DNA of 64,000 bases from Gonioctena quinquepunctata (taxonomy: Eukaryota; Arthropoda; Insecta; Coleoptera; Chrysomelidae), in the NCBI GenBank assembly GCA_018342105.1, contig JAFIRS010000998.1:310001-374000 (forward strand), given 5' to 3'. This document shows positions 32,041-45,300 of this stretch, piece after piece. Position 1 is the first letter of the stretch; every line of letters starts with the position of its first letter. Made by a program: the position numbers and the translations under genes. The notes beneath the pieces were generated by a model, which saw only the letters and a program-made list of their open reading frames with translations, did not search any database and had not been told where the DNA came from.

Positions 32041-33720
32041 GATAATGATAATAATAATAATTTTATTCACACATCGCCTTTTGAATTACATTACATATAA
32101 GTGAAATACAATAAAAGGAGGAGTGAATAAATTGAAAACCCTACAGTAGAATAAGTCTGTGCGTAGCGCTTGAGTGCAAGTAGTAGTCAATATTTGGACA
32201 AACATATAATAATTTTTATTTCATAAATTCTCCCAATACAATAGGATGAGACATGAAAACAGAAAAATGGAGATTTGAAATAAACGTGAAAGAAAAAAAA
32301 AAGGAAAAATCACAGAAGCTGCAATAGCTTGTGTGTGATGTATTAGGGGTTTAGTGAAAAAAAATAGATTACTATGTACAAAAGATATGTGAACACTGAC
32401 GTGGTGAATAAATACAGACAACCACAAGAAAACGATTCCGCGCGTGGTGCACTATCTGTATTTATTGCATCGCTTTTATAATCACATAACCATTGAAATT
32501 ATATTCAGTACATACATACACACAATAATCACATACATAGACACACACACATAAACGTTTATATGTATATTTAATAATAACAATAATTAACTTCAATTAT
32601 AACTACAACTAAGATATTGAATTGGATGGTGCTAGACTATAACATGTTCTGTTTGTGGATATGAAGTTTTGTAGTGTGCTCAAGAGAACGGTGAAGAGCC
32701 AAGTTTTAATTTCATTCTTAAACATTTGAAACGAATTGATTCTTTTGAATTCCGATGGCAGCTCGTTGAAAAGTTTCGGTCCTAAAAAGGTGTGACATCT
32801 TTGACCTATTGTTTTTTCTGCTCTGGCTATTACGAATTTGTTTCTGTATCTTGTATCGTAAGAGTGTTGAATGTGTTCCAGGGACGATTTATTTTTGTAC
32901 TGTCTTCAAAGGATCGTTTTTGCATAAAGTTGGTGAACATTCATCAATGCCGTTACTTGGTAGAGTCTATCAGATTGATACATCCTCGGTTTTCTGTAGA
33001 TCATTTTGAGGATGCACTTTTGAATTTTCTGTAAGTTATCGATCAGTGTTGCTGAGGCGGCACCCCATGCTATGAGTCCGTAGAAAAAGCGTAGTACAAT
33101 ATCCTCAGATATTTATCATTTATTATGTCGGAGATGTTCTTAAATCTATATAACATGAATCTTAATTTTTTGATTATATAATTAATGTGCTCTTTCCACC
33201 TCGAGTGGGAGTCTATGTATATACCCAGATATTTAATTCTATCAACAAACTCTATTTTGAAAGAGTTGCCGTTATCACATTGTATATTTAGTTCATTATA
33301 TGGTGGTAGGTTTGAAGAGTATGACGTGAAAGGCAAAAAATGAGTTTCCTTGGAATTGATTATCAATATTCTATTGTCATAAAAATTGACAACATTCCGA
33401 AAGTCCTCCTCAATGTTGTTTTTTAGTGTTGTCCAGTCAGGTGCTCTGTAGAAAATTGCAGTGTCATATGCGGAACTCACCACTTCTCCGTACAGTTCTT
33501 GTTCAAAAAGATCATTTATATATAAGTTGAAAAGAACTGGCCCCAAAACAGTACTTTGGGGTACGCCATATTTTATTGTATGATAACTACTCCTCGTTCC
33601 ATTGATATTCACGCATTGTTTTCGGTCACATAAATAACTTTGGAACAATAGATGAGCAGCTCCTCGGATTCCAATATTTTTAAGCGCTGATGCTTGATGG
33701 AATGTAACACAAGATATGTC
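32041..33720 (-). pseudogene. 5'-truncated CR1-type LINE with mutated RT motif
   Basis: RT from 33648: LCDRKQCVNINGT, YGVPQSTVLGPVLFNLYINDL (motif B, the usual PQGS written PQST), SAYDTAIFY near 33466 where YADD is expected, so the first catalytic Asp is replaced by Tyr, then IKYLGIYIDSHSRWKEH. The frame runs 192 codons. After a stop the C-terminal part is still readable: YQVTALMNVHQLYAK, FLGPKLFNELPSE. The 3' end is marked by AATAAAATTATTATTATT on the minus strand (32067-32045), a tail typical of this group. Truncated 5' near 33720. Confidence 0.78.
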
Positions 33721-34527
33721 TTTAGATTCGTTCTTATTTTTTTCTGCTTAGTTATTCAATCGATTCGAATTAACAATTATACATAGTTGATGTACGGTAT
33801 GCTTGAAAATACATCCCCAAGTTATGTTTAATTTGTCATCACTGTATTTGTTACAGGTATGAAATGGAGGTATACAATGAAATGATTTGGATCTTTTTAT
33901 ACTGAAAATTTTGAATTGGAATATGGATATTATTTCGTTTTTGGATTTTACTCATAGCTTCCATTTCCATATGTAGATGAAGGCCTATAAGTATAGGAAT
34001 CCATAAACATTTCGAATCTGCCTTCTTTGTGAAGGTGAGAACAAATATTCAGAATCATTTTTATGATTTAGTTGGCAGGTAAGTCTTTTCCTACGCAGCA
34101 GGCTTTTTTATGTTCGATACATGTGCACTAGCAAATCTTGAGTCTTAAGTTACCGAAGTGAATTTTTCAGAGGACTATTATGAATTAATGATAATTCATA
34201 AAAGGCAATTTATGACTTCTGATGTCATCAATTATGTTTATCGCCAACTTTTATTATTATAAGAGTCATTGATTTGATATTACTTCTCAACTTTTATAAT
34301 TGTTCTAATCAACATAACTTTTTCTACAGGTCAAACATTCACAACAGGCAAATGAAAAACCTTTAGATATTTGATGCATAATTGCATTTGTACAGCTCAC
34401 TGTACTTTTATAGCCGGAAACAGTGGAGTATGCTGTAACGTTTGTGCCATATTATTTGCAGTAGAGTATGCAAACACCAAGTGGAATGCAATGTCACGCA
34501 CATATTTGGAGGCATTGTCAAATAAAT
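33721..34527. other. No identifiable feature
   Basis: AT-rich, short open frames only. Confidence 0.4.
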
Positions 34528-34534
34528 GTATATA

Positions 34535-34599
<65 letters not shown>
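34528..34599. repeat. (TA)n microsatellite
   Basis: About 70 bp of alternating TA with two TG interruptions. The overlapping poly-Tyr/Ile frames are artefacts. Confidence 0.97.
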
Positions 34600-34603
<4 letters not shown>

Positions 34604-37600
34604 GAGAAGGTAGGTACAAGAACATTCATTTTGAGATTTATCTCCTTTGGAAGTGGAAAATATATGAATTATCAGTATGTATACGAACTTAATTTGAAAT
34701 GAAACTTCCTAATGTACAATTCAAAGATATGCAAGTAGGCAAAATCATACAGATAATCGTAAGAACAGATCACAAAAGTTTGAAGTATTATCCATGAATG
34801 AATTATGGTTATTTTCATAAATATGCACACATTTATGTCTGCTGCAGACTCCGATACTTACTTGATTTTCGAATGCGTGAGATTATCTCGCTTAATTGCA
34901 ACTAACCATGAAGCTCTACTCTTCCTCGATAAGTAATTTTTATCAGTCAAAAACTTGTTATTTCAAACTGTAGGCACGACCGACACGATCGTTGTCCCAC
35001 AGTCAACCACAATTATAATCCAAAATCAAAAAGTTACTCAAATTCGCATAGAAAATCACAAAATGAACACTTTTACGACTTTGGTCACTCAGAGCGAATC
35101 ACAATGTGTGCCCTCAGCCGCCATATTGCTTTCGTTTTGACAGATCGTTGGACAGGTGAAGAGAAATGTCACAATTTTGGTTACTATAATGAGAATTTAG
35201 TCATTCTCCAACATTTTTTCACGTGGAACAATGACTACTAGATCGAGATGAACGAACAAAGGGGCATGTTTGATCAAAAATGTGCATTCACTTTCAGCGC
35301 TCGATTTTGAAAATTAATGTTCAATTGTTTTGGCTTCACATAGAAAGTATTATCAATATTTGAAGTGAATCAATGTGGTAGATACGTCAGGGCAGTTGTC
35401 GTTGACAGTTGTCTTCAATTTGTTTATTTCAGCGCAGCCTATGCGATATAATTAATTATAAACAGGTATTCTTCTATTTTGGAACGATAATACTGTTCTA
35501 TTAGAAATACAAATGAAGTCAAATTTGTACAGAAAAGTAACCCCATTAGTTGGGTAACTATAAAAATATTATAGACATTCACCAATTAAACTAAAAAGTT
35601 TAAAATTAACCAAATTATTGAAAAAAACAAAGAACTTACTTCGTAAAAAATTATCAAATGATAACCTAAAAGAGAAAAACAAGCTGGATAATGTATTGAA
35701 TCTTGTTTCAGCAATGTATTGTTTTTTTGTCCAATACTTACTCAAACAAATGATAAAATAAACTATAATATAAATATAACAGGTATGTTAGAACCAATAA
35801 CCAAATTATGTTTGGTGTGGTTCAAAGTGAAAATCCCAACAAATATTACAAACCAATAACCGAACTATATTTAGTGGTAGTTTTTTAGTGAAAATATATT
35901 TCAATTTTCAAATTACTAGTGTGTTTTGCAATGTTGTTCTACCTCATTGTCGCTATTCGATCTATAAAATATTATTTTGCTAACATTTTATATTTCAACA
36001 TTATATGTTTATGGAATCACTGATTTTCTGAAGATATCCCAGGATTACGTGATTCATTTTCCACGTCTATCCAAAATCAGACGTGTTGGTTTTCAGAAAA
36101 GCAAATACAAGAATACAAGGTGACGGCTTCATGATGGCCGGCAATTTCTGTCATTCATGGTACGTTTCAACTAAAATTGGTACTTTGAGGAGAGTTGAAA
36201 ATGGAGAGGGTTGAAATTGAGGGTTGCCGATTATCGATCCACAATTGTGCAGTAAAATCACTGGAAAAATTGATAATAGTAGGAAAATATTTGGATGCAA
36301 AAATTAATTCCAAAAGAATATTTTTTTATTATATTCTAATATCAATGAAGAATGTATATTCTACGACGTTTTCCAGAATCTGTAATAAAAATAGATTGAC
36401 CAAGGTCACCCATTATTTTTTTCCTTAGTGCACTTGAATGTAAGTTCGTGTTCGGGATACAAAAAAAACAAGAAATGTGACAACGAGAAGAGGTGGAGAT
36501 CCAGACAGTTTTTTCAGATTCATAACAAAAGAAAGTAAGCACTGCATTTCAAAATATTTACAGTAATCATAATTGTCTCTACCTGTCAGTTGTAGCTGAT
36601 GTAATAACACACTTCCGAAGCCATCACTGCGGACATGCTCCTCAGACTCCATCTGACCTAGTACCATATGGTGGTACTGTTATATCATTCAATGTTTCCT
36701 CCGGTGGAATCAGTATTCACGACAATCTGCATCAGTTAAGACATACTGAGAGTGAGTAATTCAGCATTGGGTGCGATCAAGGCTGATATTCTCGCAAGAT
36801 CTTTTGATACGATGAGTAAGGTAAGTCGTCTCGATTCAGTTGTTCCGTTCAGTTGTTTCATGAAATGTTGTGCTATGCGGCACGTAGACAGATGAATTAT
36901 CAGATCGTTCATCATTGTTTTGTGGAATTGATTCTGTGTGACTGGTGTTTTCCACGAATAAGGTAATGTTGGAGTTGAACTTTGTTATTATGCAGTTAGG
37001 AGTACTTTCTTTTTATTTCTTGCATGACTCGCAGAGAGAGCATGGCAATTCTTTTGTTTCTTTTGATGTTTCCAGTGAACTGTAGATAAAAAATAATGAA
37101 AACAATAATTTCAAACTATTGAATGAATGCATGAAATAGCTTCTATTTTCAGTAGTTTCAATTTTAAATGAACGTTGATACCAACTTATAATAATTGATT
37201 TGATAGTGCAAACATATTCCTGAATATCGATATGTAAAATGATGGGAGAAGGTGCACTAATATGATAAAATGCTCTGGAAGGATGGTTGAATATTCTCGG
37301 CAATTTCTTCTCCCTGGAGCTGGACAATAGTAGTTTATGTAAAATGCTTTGTACAATTCAATCAAGACATGAACATATATCATAAATTGATTATAAACTG
37401 ATTTTTCTTGCAAAGTTTCGAAAGACAATTTTGTTTTCTCCTTCAGATATCTTGAAATTATTTCAATGGAGTTGAGATGTTCTAGTTGTTATTCAATTTA
37501 TTCAGCCCTTCTCTTCGTCCCACTAGTATTTGCTTTCTTTCCAAGTTACAAGAAGCTGCTTTTGGAATAATTTATATTTTTTCCAAAATAACTTTTTTAT

Positions 37601-40159
37601 TGTTCCAGTCAGTCATGTATATGCCATTAGGTGTTTAGATATGTTCAACTTATTACGCTTTTACAATTTAGCGAATATTCATGTTCTTTTGGGTTTTCGC
37701 CCTTCTTTTTCTCAGTGGTCTTGATGTTTTGCCCACAAATATATAAAGCAATGAATATGCAAGTTTTCGAATACTCCCCTTCGTTAAAAAATTTGTTTTA
37801 AAATAAGTCAGGAATTATAACTTCAGTAAACACTGCTTTGTCGGCTATCCATCCAAATTGCTTAGATGCACCTACATTCACGATTATTGCTTTGGGTGGT
37901 TGTAAGGTGGTTTCAAAGTTCATGAAACGCAGTGACGATTTGGAGCAAATAGTATAAGTTGTGCTATCTGGATAGTTTCATTTCTAGTGGAGAAAACAAA
38001 TTTTCTCGCTGCCCAATTGATGACTTCCCGACTTGACTTATAGCTACTTATCTTTTGTCATGGAATCAGCAGCTTTCATTATATTCTATTATAGAATAGG
38101 AGCAGCTGATGGACTACACAAATTGCGAATAAAGATTATGAATTCATCAAAAGATATCAACACTAATTACCAGCGATATTACGGTTTTGTGTATATTTCA
38201 TAGAGAAACTATTCGAGAGAAAGTTGCAGAGCGCAAAGGAATTCATCAAATCATGAACAGATATCTAATTTTGTTTTTTCCCATATAAAAAATTTATTCT
38301 TCGGAGAAACAAAAAAATGGCCCCCACCTTGCATGACCAATTTTTTGAAAAAATCTTCAAACAAGTATATTCACATTTTCGAGGAGACATCTCTCCATTG
38401 AAAATTATGATTCCCCCTGCCCCGAGGGATCCATTGTTTGTATTGAATTGAAGAGGAATATGAGTAGATAAATAGTTAATAGTAATATTTGAACAGTTTG
38501 AAGGATTCGAATTTCAATTAATTTTCTCGAAATTTTACTACTCCTTATATAATCTTTCCTTGATTCTCAATAGATTTGAACTTCTGAACTTTAATTTCTT
38601 CATCTACTGGTTTTCCAGGCTTTTGTCCATTTTCAGTAACATTATATAATTTTTCGCAGAATATCTGCCCACAAAAATATCAAATTATCGATTCCCATTC
38701 GAACATAGTTTGATTTCGAACCGAGTGCTTCTAGCAAGAAATAGTATTTTCTATATTTTTCCGGATATACAAGGATTATTCGATGTAATAGTTGAATGGA
38801 AGTTACAAATTTTCCAGATTCATTGAAAATATAAACATATCTTCAAGGTTTGGAAACTCATAAAAAATTATTTTCTAGAAATCTTACCGAATTGTATATC
38901 CTAATGTAATCCTCGTACTGGGTAAATTGAATTTGAAAAAAAGGAGAGTACAATTAAATGAGATTTTTCGAAAATGCACTCAGGATACAGGAAATAAACC
39001 TCTAGCATTGTTTTCAACAGTATTATAAAATTTTATGATGATTTCTATGGTTCCAACTCACTTCTAGAAAGTAGTTGATGGAACGGTTACGGTAAATACA
39101 AAAAAAATCTGATTCTGATCTCTTATAACGTCGTAGGCCGAAGCTGAAGCATATCCTGAATAAATTTCTAAGTTTCCACCTTTATTAGCTTTTCTTTACC
39201 ACGTATCGATTTTTCCGGAAACTGTTGGACGTGCAAGGTTGAACATGGTAGAAAAATTATGTTCTCTCGGAATCTAGCTCAACATTTGCGTAAAAAACAT
39301 GCCGCTCTCTCTCTCTGTCTGTCTCTCTGAAGCAAATGAAGCTGAAATTATCAAACATCACTACTATAGTTCCATCAGAAGATCACAAGAAAATTTCATG
39401 AGTGATTGCGGTTCTCTTAGCTTTTATAGTGTTCCCAATAGATTACTTGCTGTTACTGGATCGCATTTTCAATCAATTTTTTTTTTGTATTATCTAATGA
39501 CTGATGATGCGACCAAATATCATAATTGATCTGGAAAATCCTTTTTATACTCCTTATTTGGGTGGCGATCATTATTTTCTGCGTATAATTTTCTTACTGT
39601 GCTGAGGTATATCCCCAATTAACTTCATCGTGCAGGGGGTCCAAATTCACTTATTTCTGACAAATGTTTATAATTTCAACTACTTGTAACTCCAAAGTCA
39701 TAGTTCAAGTTCTGAATGAATGTCGAATATTTTTTCTCAACTTCATATATATTTTCACACCAGAGTCTTGATAGGTAGTAAGTTCTCCAGCAGAATTACT
39801 TCAAGGTCCAGGTCACAAAAAAGCCGTCAGATAGGTCAGATATTCACTATTTCCATCCATTTTCATACTCATGAATGGAACCATCCATGAAACCGACTCC
39901 ATATTTGTTGGACTGTGATGATTTCGCCATTGAAGGAATACATTTGAAATATCCAGTCGACGACAACATCCTACATAATTTTACTCATTTGAACCTTCGA
40001 CCGTTCGGTGGAAATGACTCAATTTTTTAATTATAGATCTCTGAATTTTTTCTTATATTGGTGAATCCAACGGAAATATTGCATCAAATTCAGTTCTGCT
40101 ATAACTCATCTTTGATCTCAGTACTACTATATCTGAATTTCGAATTTTGAAATGATTAT
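34600..40159. other. Long stretch with no recognised gene
   Basis: AT-rich throughout. Minor structure: a 59-bp tandem duplication at 35790-35905 (anchor AACCAATAACC at 35792 and 35851), a palindromic AGTACCATATGGTGGTACT near 36660, and a short CT-rich run at 39304-39330. A plus-strand stretch at 36691-36819 ends in a good donor (AAG|GTAAGT at 36819-36820) and has an open half (DILRVSNSALGAIKADILAR) after an in-frame stop. I could not tie it to a family. Confidence 0.35.
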
Positions 40160-40475
40160 TCGAAGGTGGTATCATAAGTGCTAGGGGTTTCATCGCTCAA
40201 GAATTTTGGAAATCTTCGAGAGAGCATTTTGCCTGGAAATTTTACTGAGTGCGATTTGCGGACTTATTATCTGATTGAATCACGAGAGCGAAGCTTGAGT
40301 GGCCGCAAATGGCATGAAGCTTGAGTTGCCGCAAATTGGACGAGTTAAATTTCCTAGAGGCAAAATGCTTGAGAAAAAATTCAAAAATTTTGCGATAAAA
40401 TCCTCTAGCACGAATTATATTTGATGATAATATTTCCCGAGTTACATCTGAAGCTAGATAAAATAACCAGAATTC
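40160..40475 (-). repeat. Dispersed repeat B, copy 2 (inverted)
   Basis: The reverse complement matches 18030-18265: TTTCCTAGAGGCAAAATGCTTGAG, TTTGCGATAAAATCCTCTAG and the AAGTGCTAGGGGTTT end. It carries a short internal duplication absent from copy 1 (GAAGCTTGAGTGGCCGCAAATGG / GAAGCTTGAGTTGCCGCAAATTGG, 40290-40345). Confidence 0.7.
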
Positions 40476-41270
40476 ATATTATATTCGAATTTTCAAGGGG
40501 GAAAATTACAATTCTTTTTCCAAAATTGAAGGAATTGTGTCCGTTTCTAAATGCTACGTGTCTCAGATTCGTTCATTTACAATGATCATTCACTGCTCTT
40601 CAACTCGTCCAAGAACCTAGAATATATGTAACTTTTTCACTATCAAATAACATGTTTGAATCTGAAACCGATAAAAAAAACTCCTTGATATGGATTCGAA
40701 CCGTCTATCAATATTGTTGTTGATGTTATGAAAATAAGGGTTTTCAATTATTCATTGCCTAACATGGAAACCCGAGGTTTTTCAGCATGCTGAAATAGGT
40801 ATATTTCAATTAAAATATCAAATCATTGTGATAGTGAGTTGAGAATCCCTTATTCAATCAATGTTGCATTTCCTGTTTCCCATGATAGAAAAAGAATGCG
40901 TTGACCTAATTTTATCGCGAAACAATCTACTAGAATCTACTGGACATTTTATCACCATAAAACCGATACGATTGGTTCTCTGTTTGAAATTTCGGTCATT
41001 TGATTGGCTCAAAATTAATGAGGGGAATAGTCAATTTTAATTTAACAGGTTCTAGATTCGGAAAAAATATGTTTGTTCTCATTGAGGAGTTTCTCGACAT
41101 TCGCGATTTTCGGATACTCTAATCTATCCTTCATCTCGATCCTCTGGAAAGCAGATTACTCGCAAAATTCATTAAATAATTCTAATCAAGCTTGAAATTG
41201 ATATTTATTCGAAAATATGAACAGGGTGTTCATGAAATTCGTTATGGAACCTCTCGTGGGATATTCATGA

Positions 41271-41355
41271 AGAACATTCTTGTGAATATCTAACAGAAAA
41301 CAACTACTTTCTCGGCTAAAGCCACGCTGGACATTGATCTACATCTGTTAAACAT
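41271..41355 (-). repeat. Family A, inverted copy
   Basis: The minus strand carries AATGTCCAGCGTGGCTTTAGCC and GTTGTTTTCTGTTAGATATTC, the family A signature. It is followed on the plus strand by the diverged version of the family A peptide (41440-41600), in the same relative arrangement as at 16068-16440. Confidence 0.8.
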
Positions 41356-41439
41356 TGTGGAAGGACCCTCACTCAAAGGGAAAATCTGAAAGTATGAATT
41401 AAAAACTCAAAAAGGAGAATGAGATGAAGAAAAATGTTT

Positions 41440-41690
41440 CATAAGAAGGAAAACTCACGAAATCATTCGTGAAATTGATGCAAGACTGGCATCGCATTTA
41501 TTGGGTCTTCAACACATTTTTGTCTACTCTAATCTATCTTATGCGTCCACGATCATCAGTAAGACCGGAAAAATAGAGAAACACATTTTCACAAGAATAC
41601 CTTAATTTTTATAGTAGATTTTTCAATTCATAGAAAAATATTTCTGTTCAATATACAATTGAGAATGTTTCCCTTCTCAAGATTCATTGT
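41440..41690 (+). pseudogene. Diverged copy of the family A open frame plus hairpin-arm sequence
   Basis: Across two or three frameshifts one reads KMFHKKENS, EIDA, HLLGLQHIFV, ASTIISKTG and KHIFT, matching the minus-strand frame at 16307-16068. From 41610 the hairpin-arm words TAGATTTTTCAATTCATAG and CAATTGAGAATGTTTCCC follow. A separate perfect 12-bp inverted repeat (AATGATACTGAT / ATCAGTATCATT, 41693-41724, 8-nt loop) lies just after. Confidence 0.45.
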
Positions 41691-42126
41691 TGAATGATAC
41701 TGATATTGATGAATCAGTATCATTTTTCAATATCACCCAAAATTTTACTCATACTGTTTATAACTATTTCTTTCCTCAAATTCTTACATGAAAAATAATT
41801 TGATTGGTATACTATGAGGAAAAAACTTCGCAAATATACCTCAAATCATAAGAAATGAAAGATATCATACTTTCGGTTTTTCATCATACTTGGCGAAAAT
41901 AAATAGTAAAGTACTGATTTTATCCAGATACATTACTGCGTTTCAGTATACGCTCTGTAGATTTCGACGAGCCATTGCTTAAACGACATAAATTGTACTC
42001 AGAGCAATTTGTATTCAAAATTCTGAAATCAACTTTGAATTTTGAATAGACGCGGCCTATACTTGATGAAAATCCATAATTGAACTAAATACAGTTCACC
42101 ACGATTTTCACAAAAAAACATTTTAC

Positions 42127-42300
42127 TTTGCCTGATTCATCTATATGAGTTCTCAATTAAGACTGGAATAGAAAATCAAATAACTATCTGAATAAAAATG
42201 AAAATTTTCATTTTCGGATTTTTTCTTTTGAGTTGGGGCCGTTTCTTACTATCTATCAGATGAAGTTCAATGTCCAGCGTGGCTTTAGCCGAAAAAATAT
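42127..42300 (+). repeat. Family A, left piece of an interrupted copy
   Basis: Matches 16290-16440 up to GTCCAGCGTGGCTTTAGCCG and then stops abruptly. The next family base pairs (GGGAAAGNAGTT...) are found at 46425, on the far side of the LINE. Confidence 0.8.
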
Positions 42301-42304
42301 ATTT

Positions 42305-45300
42305 TTTTTTTCAAATATAAGCGCATCAACCGCTGGGGTAATTGGCGCTACGTTCAATTTACATTTCATTATAGGTATAGTGATATAGATTGTAACATAT
42401 TGATTCTTGTTAAAAAGGACATGAGGTTCCTAACATTACAATTTTCACTAAGAGTTTCGTGTAGTTCTTTTGGTATTTGAAGTTTTGTTCTTGCTTCTTG
42501 GAACTTAGGGCAGATTTGAAGTACATATTTTACAGTTACTGTTTTGTTACACACATCACAAATTGTTTAGTTCTCATGTGCTAGAAGGTAGTCATGTGAA
42601 AACTTGGTATGGCCTATACGGAGTCGACAAAGGATAACCTGATGTTCTCTGCCACTCGTTCGTGATCCTACTCTTAATGAAGGTTTTCATATCTGATGGA
42701 GTTGTTTTGGTGATTATTCTTGACCCATGTTGTATTGCTTCTTTAGCTGTGTCATCCGCTTTTTCATTGCCAACAATTCCGATATGAGACGGGATCCATA
42801 TCATCATCACTTTTTTTCCTAACTCTTCTATCCTTTAGAGTTCGTTTTTCATCAATGGTATGATGGGATTGTCCGTATATAACTGCTGTTAACCGTTAAG
42901 CGCGCTCAATGAGTCAGTTATAATAAGAAATTCATCAGCAGGATGGTTCTTCAGGTAGATTAATGCTTGTAGTATTGCTATGAGTTCTGCTGTGTAAATG
43001 TATGTTGCTTGTGATAGTTTGTATCTTAGTATTTCTTCTAGCGTTACTACAGCTGAGCCCACTCCTTGATCTGTTTCTGAGCCGTCTGTATACAGTTTTA
43101 CATATTTCTTATATAGGGTTAGTTTTTGGTTGAATAGGTTTAGGAGGATTTGGGGGAGAGTTCCATTTTTTGTGAGAGAGGCTATAGAGGTCACAAATAG
43201 GGGGTTTGATCAGCCAAGGAGGAGTACTCATTGAATTTGTGAATAGTGGAGGAAGTGTGACCTCTAATTGTTCCGAGTATTTGTTCATTGTTTCATAGAA
43301 AGGAGGGGCTGTTCTAGGGTGTCCTGTGAAATATTTCGTTTGAAATGGGTTAAAAAGACGTTGTTATATGTAGGATGTGTTGGTTTGGTTGCAATGGAAA
43401 TGAAATAAGAGAGGCTTAGAAATTGCCTACGGTATCTAAGAGGAGTTTCGTTTGCTTCGCAGTGCAGGCTTTCTGTTGGGCTTGTATAATGGGCTCCTAA
43501 TGCTATTCGGAGCGCTGTATTTTGGATTACTTCTAGTTTTTTTATTGAGGATTCACTTGCCGAGGCATATGCTATCGATCCGTAGTCGATTTTGGACCTA
43601 ATCAGGGATCTCTAGATTCGAATAAGTGTTGTTGTGTCAGCACCCCATGTTGTGTGGGACAACTTCCTCAGTAAGTTTATACCTCCCTGGCACATTCTGA
43701 TGAGGTTGTGGATGTGTGCTTTCCAATTCATTTTTCGATCGAAACACATCTCGAAAAATTTTATTTCGTCAACATATTTCAGATTTTTTCCGTGGAGTTT
43801 TAGCGTTGGTTGATCTCTGATATCTGTTTTCGGGAAGAGTACCACCTTGGTTTTTTCTGAAGAGAAAGTGAAACCTGTTGATTTAGACCAGATCTCCAAC
43901 TGTTGTAGATGATGCTGGAGTATAGATTTCATCATTTCAATATTTTTCCCTTTGATAAATAGAATGAGGTCGTCAGCATGAAGTCGTGCTTTTACTGGTA
44001 GTTCGATATGTTCTATCATCTGGTTGATTGTAGTGAGGAATGATGTTGCACTAATAATTGAGCCTTGTGGTGTACCGTTTTCTTGGATTTTTGAATTTGA
44101 TATTTCTCCATTAACTCTTACTCGAAAACACCTATTTTCGAAGAAATTTTTCATAAATGCCAGTGTATTGCCTTGAATATTCCATTGAAGTAAGGTTTTT
44201 ATGATGTTATATCTCCATGCCGTGTCATAGGCTTTCTCTAAGTCGAAGAATATACATATACATTGTTGTTTGTTTGAGAATGCTTCATGTATTTCTGACT
44301 CTAGGTCTATGATATTGTCTATGGTAGATCTGTGCTTTCTGAAGCCACTTCGTTCTTGTCGTAGTAGAGTATGGGTTTCTGAGTGCCACACCAGTCTTCT
44401 ATTAACAATTTTTTCCATTAATTTACAGAGACTATTTGTTAAAGATATCGGTCTGTATGATCCTGGGTTTTGTTTAGGTTTATTTGGTTTTGAAATTGGT
44501 ACCACAGTAGCTCCTTGCCACTGGCAGGAAAACTTCTGTTGGGTCCATATATCATTTATGAATTCATTGAGATATCTTTTGGCCGTCTCAGGGATGTTTT
44601 GTAGAAAAATAGATGTTATTTCATCCGGCCCAGGGAAGGTATTTTTTAATTCAATCAATGCGTCTTCAAATTCATTTTCAGATATTTTGATATTTAAGGG
44701 TGATGCATCATTTTTGTCTATGACGATGGGGTTGTTTTTCTCTACCTTGTCTTCCATCAGGTTGGAGTCTGGGTCATAGTTCCTTCTGCTCGAATGATTT
44801 TCGAAGTTATTTGCCAGTGTCTCTGATATATCTTTGTTGTTTTCTATTGTATTTCCTTCATGTATAAGTGAATTTATGCCTGTATATGATTTTTTCCCAT
44901 TAATTTTATTGACTTTTTTCCATACTTCTGCCATCGGTGTTGATGAATTTATTTCTGATACATAGTGTCTCCAGGATTCCTTCTTGCTTTTTTTAACTAT
45001 ATATCTTGCTTTTGCTCTTGAACACCTGAATATTATCTGTAGTTGTTGGGTCTTATGTCGTTTGAATCTGTTAAAGGCATTCTCACTTTCTTTAATACCT
45101 TTGTGGCATTCGTTGTTCCACCATGGTACCGGAGGGTGTTTTGTGAGGTGTTTGGTTTTTCCTATAGTTTTTTCTGCAGCTTCTGTTATTACGCTGGAAA
45201 AGGTATTTAATTTTCGTTCTAAGTCATCACCTGCTTCGATGTAAGTTTCTATGTTGGCTTCAATGTATGTTGAAAAGGAGTTCCAGTTAGCGTTCTTCAA

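Noticed and set aside
34371..34629. Frames with long Tyr/Ile runs on both strands
   Set aside because: They are translations of the (TA)n microsatellite.
36195..36428. 77-codon plus-strand frame with an ATG start
   Set aside because: AT-rich reading (IFFYYILISMK) with no support from splice sites, repeats or motifs.
44270..45244. Plus-strand frames of 169 and 86 codons
   Set aside because: Antisense shadows of the I-like LINE ORF2.
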